From Ziziphus jujuba (Eukaryota > Streptophyta > Magnoliopsida > Rosales > Rhamnaceae), in the NCBI RefSeq assembly GCF_031755915.1, contig NC_083387.1, positions 24,926,501-24,990,500 of the forward strand: a DNA stretch of 64,000 nt. Reading direction: 5' to 3'. Of the stretch, positions 58,834 to 64,000 are shown piece by piece; the stretch's first letter is position 1; every line of letters starts with the position of its first letter. The position numbers and the translations under genes are program-made. The notes beneath the pieces are model-generated. The model worked only from the letters and a program-made list of their open reading frames with translations. It made no database searches and had not been told where the DNA came from.

Positions 58834-60523
58834 TTCTAAATTTAGTAGGCGCTTCCGAGAATCAAGTTCCTCTGGGGTGAACTCAGCCTGGTTAGAGAAA
58901 AACATGAACATTATTTTGAAGCAAGATAAAAAGATAAATAACATAAAAAAAAAAAGAAAAAGAAAAAAGGAAAAAGAAGAAGTGTTTGACGAATAGAAAA
59001 TTAGAAAGTACGTTCTGATACGGTCTTATTTTCAGCAATCTGAAGAGAGTGAGGAGAGGATAAACCGTGGAGTCGATGTTTGAAGCATTTAGCTTCCAAG
59101 AATACATGTCAACATCCGTAAATATTGAATGGTGTATATAAAAGCTGCAAAAAGCATAACAATGATGTTAAAGATAAATTTGGAAATCAAGGTGCTAAAT
59201 GATAACAAAGCAAAATTCTTACCTCACATACAACATGATGTCTTGCATCATGAAGAGAACTGGTGGCGCAGCTACACAACGCGCATTAAGTTCAACCTTA
59301 CCAGAATTTACAAGAGGAACAACACATTTTGTCCACTCCATTGGAAGTCGACCAATCTGAAAACTAATGCAAATAGGAAAACTTCACTTGCAACTCCTAG
59401 ATGATAAAGCACCCATAACTTAAATCATATCGTAGTTCACAATAAATGAAAACTATACATAACTTTCTGGGAAAAAAAATATTAATTTGGATGAACAATT
59501 AAGGAAAAGCATATGTACCTCCCCAAATCGCTTTGTTGCAAAGCGAACAATGGAGTTGAATTTGCCAATTGAGGTAGGAAAAGAAAAATAGACAATCTCA
59601 TTGTCCACCAATTTCCCACCTTTGCTTGTTGAAATTGCAGTGACGACTGTTCTTCCCACCAAAAACCAACCAGGCTCTTCAGGGAAGTCCCCATCCTCCA
59701 CTGGAAGAGAATTCAAAACTGGATCTTAGCTCTTTCCTTCTTCACATCAGAGGGTTTCTTCGAGCCTGTTTGTTCTCTATTCTTCATAAACTTCTCACGC
59801 ATCGCTTTACAATCATCAAATGGCCGCGGTTGATTACTAACCGTTTCTTCATTCACAGAGACCTTTTGCTCAACCCTCGAAGCATGTTCTTCTTTTACTG
59901 CCACAGTGGGTTTGTACTCGTTAACCGGCTCAGCTTTTACAGACACCAGCACCACTGATTCCTGTTGTTTCACTTGGGCATTTAAACATTCATCTTCAGG
60001 ACCAACTTCACTCGTTAAGACCCCTATTTTGTTCAGATGCTCATTGTCATTCTCGATATCAATACCATTTTCCTCCTTGACCCGAATCTTTTCACTCAAC
60101 CCACAAAGCGATTCAGCATACTCCGATCCTCAAACAAGTTCTTCTTTCATCTGGGTATCGAGATATTCTTCCGTTGACATTACTTTTTGCACTCGTAGCC
60201 CGAACAAACTCATCGAATTCCGCCATTCTTAACTCCATTCTTGACTTTGGGCTTATCGATTTCGATCTATGAAGCAAATGGCTCTCTTCTTGTTCATTTG
60301 AGACCTCTTGCTTTATCTGGGTTGAAATCCGAGCACCAGTGCTAGTGACAGTCCGCATAGTGGTTATAGGCTTAGCGTTGTTGAGGATGAACTTCATTGC
60401 CGCATCTGGGTCGTAGTGGGATTTCGAAAGCGCCCGTAAAATATCCGATTCTGGGATTTCCGGACCGAAAAATGACTGGACCTTCTTGAAACTCTGTTCC
60501 TCTTTTAAGTGATCGATTGCCAT
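58834..60523 (-). pseudogene. RAD5B: RAD5B-type helicase gene, 5' fragment with HIRAN domain only
   Basis: Exon 1 (60,523-59,519) encodes an N-terminal UBA-like stretch (FFGPEIPESDILRALSKSHY) and an acidic linker, then the HIRAN start (EEPGWFLVGRTVVTAISTSK, DNEIVYFSFP, IVRFATKRFGE). Exon 2 (59,356-59,223) reads IGRLPMEWTKCVVPLVNSGK. Exon 3 (59,144-59,012) reads NIDSTVYPLLTLFRLLKIRP. Exon 4 (58,887-58,834) reads AEFTPEELDSRKRLLNLE with donor GTATGT. Junctions are GT/AG and in phase. RAD5-like proteins use HIRAN, SNF2 and RING domains in post-replication DNA repair; here SNF2 and RING are absent. Lesions: a frameshift near 60,140 with a TGA just after it in the resumed frame, and another near 59,720. 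It is a truncated, dead copy. Confidence 0.85.
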
Positions 60524-60734
60524 TTGTTAAAATCATATACAATACAAAACCCACAAAAGAAAAAGGTTACAGAAATATTGGATTCATATATGCAACTAGA
60601 GGTTTGAGAGCATGAGCTTCTCTGGTTTTCAGAGAAGCAGAGAGAGAAAGAAAGAGGGAAACTGAGAAAACTAGGAGGGAAACTGTAGGGGACGAAATGG
60701 GGTTTTGAGAATTTGGCTTTTAAAGTGGGCGAAT

Positions 60735-60743
60735 TTTGGCGCC
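60735..60743 (+). promoter_or_regulatory. Candidate E2F site upstream of the RAD5B remnant
   Basis: TTTGGCGCC fits the E2F consensus TTTSSCGS and lies 212 bp upstream of the remnant's ATG (60,523, minus strand). E2F sites are usual in promoters of plant DNA replication and repair genes. The function is inferred. Confidence 0.45.
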
Positions 60744-61923
60744 AGACAAATCTACATTTCTTCGAATTCGCGGTTTTTTTCCACGCAAGCTGGTAAAATG
60801 GACAAGTAAAAATTTTGACAAGTGGATTCTCACAGGAAAAGCATTTTTTTTGTTTTTTTTGGTTTTGTTTTTCAATACATTGTCGTTTAAAATGGACAAG
60901 AAATTAAATTGAAAAAACGACTCTTTTGGATGGAAATACGACATTCCTTGATTATGCAAATCTGAACGTGAAAACAAATATTGAAGCTGATTTGCTCAAA
61001 AAGAAAAAAAAAAAAAAAAAAAATTTTTTAAGTGACATGATAATATTAATTGCGGATGCTTCTTATCTAGATACCAGTTCTTATTGGTCTTATTTTTATC
61101 TAAGATAATTATCTACTTTTAATTGTTTTTATTTAGATACTGGAATAAGACCCTCCCCTCTACATAATATGCACTTAACGTACCCTCTCATCCTTATACA
61201 TCTTTCTTATCATTGTTTTTATCATTTTTATATATTTTTATAATAAGAAGGTCATTTTTATTTTATGGTACTTTGATAAATAGGAATAGAGTTGTCAAAA
61301 TGAAACTGACAGCGAAAACATAACACATTAAAATTAAACACAAACACATAAACACATAATAAATTTTGACGAAACACATAATAAAGCATAACATAAGCTC
61401 GTGATATAACTGATTAAGCATGCCACGAATCACAACGGATCAAACGCTACACATTGCCATGAACCTATAATGGGTTAGATGCGGTGCATGCACATGTTAA
61501 TCTTTTCAAAATAATCAATATGTATAATACTTTATTAAATTAATCTTTATGATATGTATTTGAAATCATTTATTTGCAATTTTTTTAAAATTATATAATT
61601 TCTTTTATGTATATATTAATTGCATAACAAACCAAAAATAAAATTTACCATAATGAATTTAAATTATTTGTTATTTTTACTTTTTATAATATATTAATCA
61701 ATAAATAAAAAATATATTGACACAAATACAAGACTCACTAGCATAAGCAAGAATGTGCCACTACAAGTATGACACCATAAAAAAATGAGCTAGTACTGAA
61801 ATTGTGCCAGCACGATCCGATCCATTTAACACTTCTAAATTGAAAAGAGGCACATAGAGGTGGCTCCTCACTAAATTATTCCATGATTAAAGGATGAAAA
61901 TTTACTGTCTCGTTGCATAAGAA
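60744..61923. other. AT-rich intergenic DNA
   Basis: Poly(T) at 60,846-60,860 and poly(A) at about 61,001-61,022. No exon chain and no transposon termini recognised. Confidence 0.5.
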
Positions 61924-63454
61924 TTACTGAAGCATTAAGGTTAAAACAAGGGCACTAATCACCCACGATTAAAGACTGCGTTTAACTTTGAACATGTAAG
62001 CTCTATTACCCAAAAAATAAGAATGGGAATGACAGTTAAAAAAGAGGAAACAAAAATACAATATTAACATTACCAGATCAAAATGGGGCCATTTAAGTCT
62101 ACCAAGAGCCATTTAGTCATCATCCTCCTCCACAATTTTGTTTTCTCATCCATCTAAACATAGATATCCAAGACTCTTTCTCGTTTTTAATGCTCGGAAT
62201 AAAAGAATTATCTGGACTATACTTGATTAAATGAAGTTTACTTTTTTCTCTTGGCCCCCCCGCCCCCTCTCTTTCTCTCAAAATGGCCTATTTTCGTGAT
62301 ACACTTCATTGTTCCTAATTAAATACATACTTCATTTCAATATAATAATAATAATAATAATAATTATTATTATTATTATTATAATACATGCTTCATCAAG
62401 AGTACCAAAAAAATAACAAAATATATGTGCATATCCACAAAAAGAATGCGTCCAATAATAATAATCATCATCATCATGCATAGTTTTTTTTAGACTTAAA
62501 ATAATTGTTTTGTTTTGCATGCCAGTGTTAGTTTGATTTTTATTCTCGTTATTAAAATGGGATACCTAGCTACCAAATTAATTGATCTTATATTGTGTGT
62601 GTGTATATATATATATATATATAATTGTGCATAAATACATATACATATCCTCCGTAGAACCTGTACATATATAAAAACATGAGACACGAAATAATTTATG
62701 CCACATCTATATTATTAAAAGAAACAAGCTTTGTCCCCCAAAAAATATAAACAAAATGAGAGAAAAGACTAACTGTATTCTTTTCCGGGAATATTACCAT
62801 ATATTATATGTGGTTACTCCAAATATTCATTTACAATATTATATATATATGTATACCATATCAATTGGAATAATTTTAAGCCTACAATACTCCTGAAACC
62901 TACCCCATTCATAACAATTATTCTCTTTTTTCTTCTTCTCATTAATTTCTCGATATAAATAAAAGATTAATCTTTTATGCTGGCAATTAAAAAACTTAGT
63001 ACATTATCTAATCTAGATTTAAATATATTTTAAATATGGTGACCATTTTATCATTGAAAGAAAGGAATATTAATTTTGAACTTTTAAAAATGAATGCTAT
63101 TCCTTAAATTAGGAGAATATGTATTTTTATGGAATAAATAATTTTAAAATTGAAATATACCAAAAAAAAGAATAGTGAATTGTATTCCTATGGAAAATTT
63201 ATATTTGAACAAAAATAGCTCTTTATGGGGATAAAAACAAAGAAAAAAAAATTAATTATTCTTATTTATATGTTTGATAAGAATATTAAATTAGATTCAA
63301 AATTTAGCCTTTTTAAATATTTTTAAAAAATCAAATATGGTAAAAATCGATATTAAAAGTAAACGTTTATATTTATTAATCTATTTTTACCATATAATGA
63401 ACTATTTAAGTTTAATAGTTCAAACAAGGGCACTAACCTTAATGCTTCAGTAAA
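61924..63454 (+). repeat. Dispersed segment, copy 2, with terminal inverted repeat
   Basis: 61,924-63,416 matches 54,569-56,325 directly. Unlike copy 1, the right edge adds 63,417-63,454, ending CCTTAATGCTTCAGTAA, the reverse complement of the left start TTACTGAAGCATTAAGG. A transposon-like pair of inverted termini is therefore visible only here. It has (TAA)n at about 62,342-62,384 and (GT)n(AT)n at about 62,596-62,622, and no coding frame. Confidence 0.75.
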
Positions 63455-64000
63455 CGTAAATAGCTTTGATGTACCTTTCAGATACCTCTTTTCAGGATTT
63501 AAAAGAAATCTACTCACGACGCTTACTGCATGAGCAATGTCTGGTCTGGTACACACTATTGCATACATAAGACTTCCTACCACTGAAGAATAAGGTACGG
63601 ACGTCATCTCCTTTATCTCTTCTTTGGATGAGGGCACAATCTCTTGCTCAACTTAAAATGGTTTGCAAGTGGAATGTTGACTGGTTTGGTTTTATCTATG
63701 TCGAACCTCTTTATCACTCGTTCAACATACTTCTCCTGAGTTAGCCATAACCTTCTATTTTTCCTATCTCGGATTATTTGCATTCCCAAAATTTGTTGAG
63801 CTGGTCCTAAGTTTTTAATATTAAAGGACTTAGACAATTCTTTCTTCAGTTGACTAATCTTTATTGTATCTTGTCCAACGATCAACATGTCATCCACATA
63901 TAGCAAAAGTGCAATAAAGTTTCCACCTGAAAATTTTTGAATATAAACACACTGGTCTGCTGCAGTCCTTTTATAGCCTTGACTCACCATAAACGAGTTA
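63455..64000 (-). pseudogene. Ty1/copia reverse transcriptase fragment, runs off the window
   Basis: From the right edge the minus strand reads AADQCVYIQKFSGGNFIALL, the active-site box LLYVDDMLIVG, NIKNLGPAQQILGMQIIRDR, LTQEKYVERVIKRFDI, then after a frameshift at about 63,625 SVPYSSVVGSLMYAIVCTRP, DIAHAVSVVSRFL. After a short RYLKGTSKL it is broken off at the edge of the dispersed segment, so RNase H is missing. It is a different copia lineage from the one at 20.5 kb (YVDDML box and distinct flanks). Confidence 0.9.

Noticed and set aside
58834..60523. An intact RAD5B gene
   Set aside because: The SNF2 and RING exons are absent, and two frameshifts and a stop interrupt the first exon.
54569..63416. 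The two dispersed-segment copies as LTRs of one large element carrying genes
   Set aside because: The ends are not TG...CA, there is no PBS or polypurine tract next to them, and no retroelement coding sequence lies between.
1..64000. CRISPR arrays, rRNA or complete tRNA genes
   Set aside because: No short regularly spaced direct repeats with unique spacers, and no full cloverleaf or rRNA signature noticed. The only tRNA-like text is the retrotransposon primer sites and the worn pair at about 8.9-9.1 kb.

Overview
This is an AT-rich stretch of plant nuclear DNA. Spliced genes with GT/AG introns, long AT microsatellites, hAT-type elements and Ty1/copia and Ty3/gypsy LTR retrotransposons primed by tRNA-Met all point to a flowering plant, most likely a eudicot. 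Species cannot be fixed from the sequence alone.

Layout. 1-11.3 kb is AT-rich intergenic DNA with one foldback-like element (398-1637), an imperfect direct duplication (about 1.9-2.8 and 4.6-5.9 kb) and a GC-rich coding remnant of a possible Tim17/22/23-family membrane protein (3504-3890). 11.3-17.7 kb, minus strand, is a decayed gene for a methyl-CpG-binding-domain plus C2H2 zinc-finger protein (MBD8-like). It carries several frameshifts, an in-frame stop and a 1.18-kb hAT-type element in its first intron. 18.08-44.59 kb is one nest of retrotransposons. A defective minus-strand copia element (TSD AAATT) contains a gypsy element with three LTRs and two internal regions (TSD ATTGA, 21,897-38,121). 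Its left LTR holds a solo LTR of a third family, 'element B' here, and its right LTR holds a full-length element B in the opposite orientation. Both B insertions are at the same LTR site (TSD CATTG). 45.36-51.79 kb is the only clearly intact gene: Integrator subunit 7 (INTS7, EMB1895 in Arabidopsis), six coding exons, 1,151 codons. 53.2-54.4 kb has minus-strand exons of an unrecognised membrane protein. 54.6-63.5 kb holds a BIG GRAIN 1-like fragment with an inverted partial copy beside it, then the 5' third of a RAD5B-type gene (HIRAN domain, no SNF2 helicase), flanked by two direct copies of a 1.5-1.75-kb segment. The window ends in a copia reverse-transcriptase fragment.

Together, one essential, intact gene sits among gene remnants and a deep retrotransposon nest. 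The most unusual structures are the three-LTR gypsy array with a scrambled INT-GAG-PR-chromodomain-tail internal region, the same-site opposite-orientation element B insertions, the inverted duplication of a coding exon (a possible small-RNA hairpin), and an organelle-like insert in the copia RNase H region. Calls rest on reading motifs and reading frames by eye; no database search was possible.
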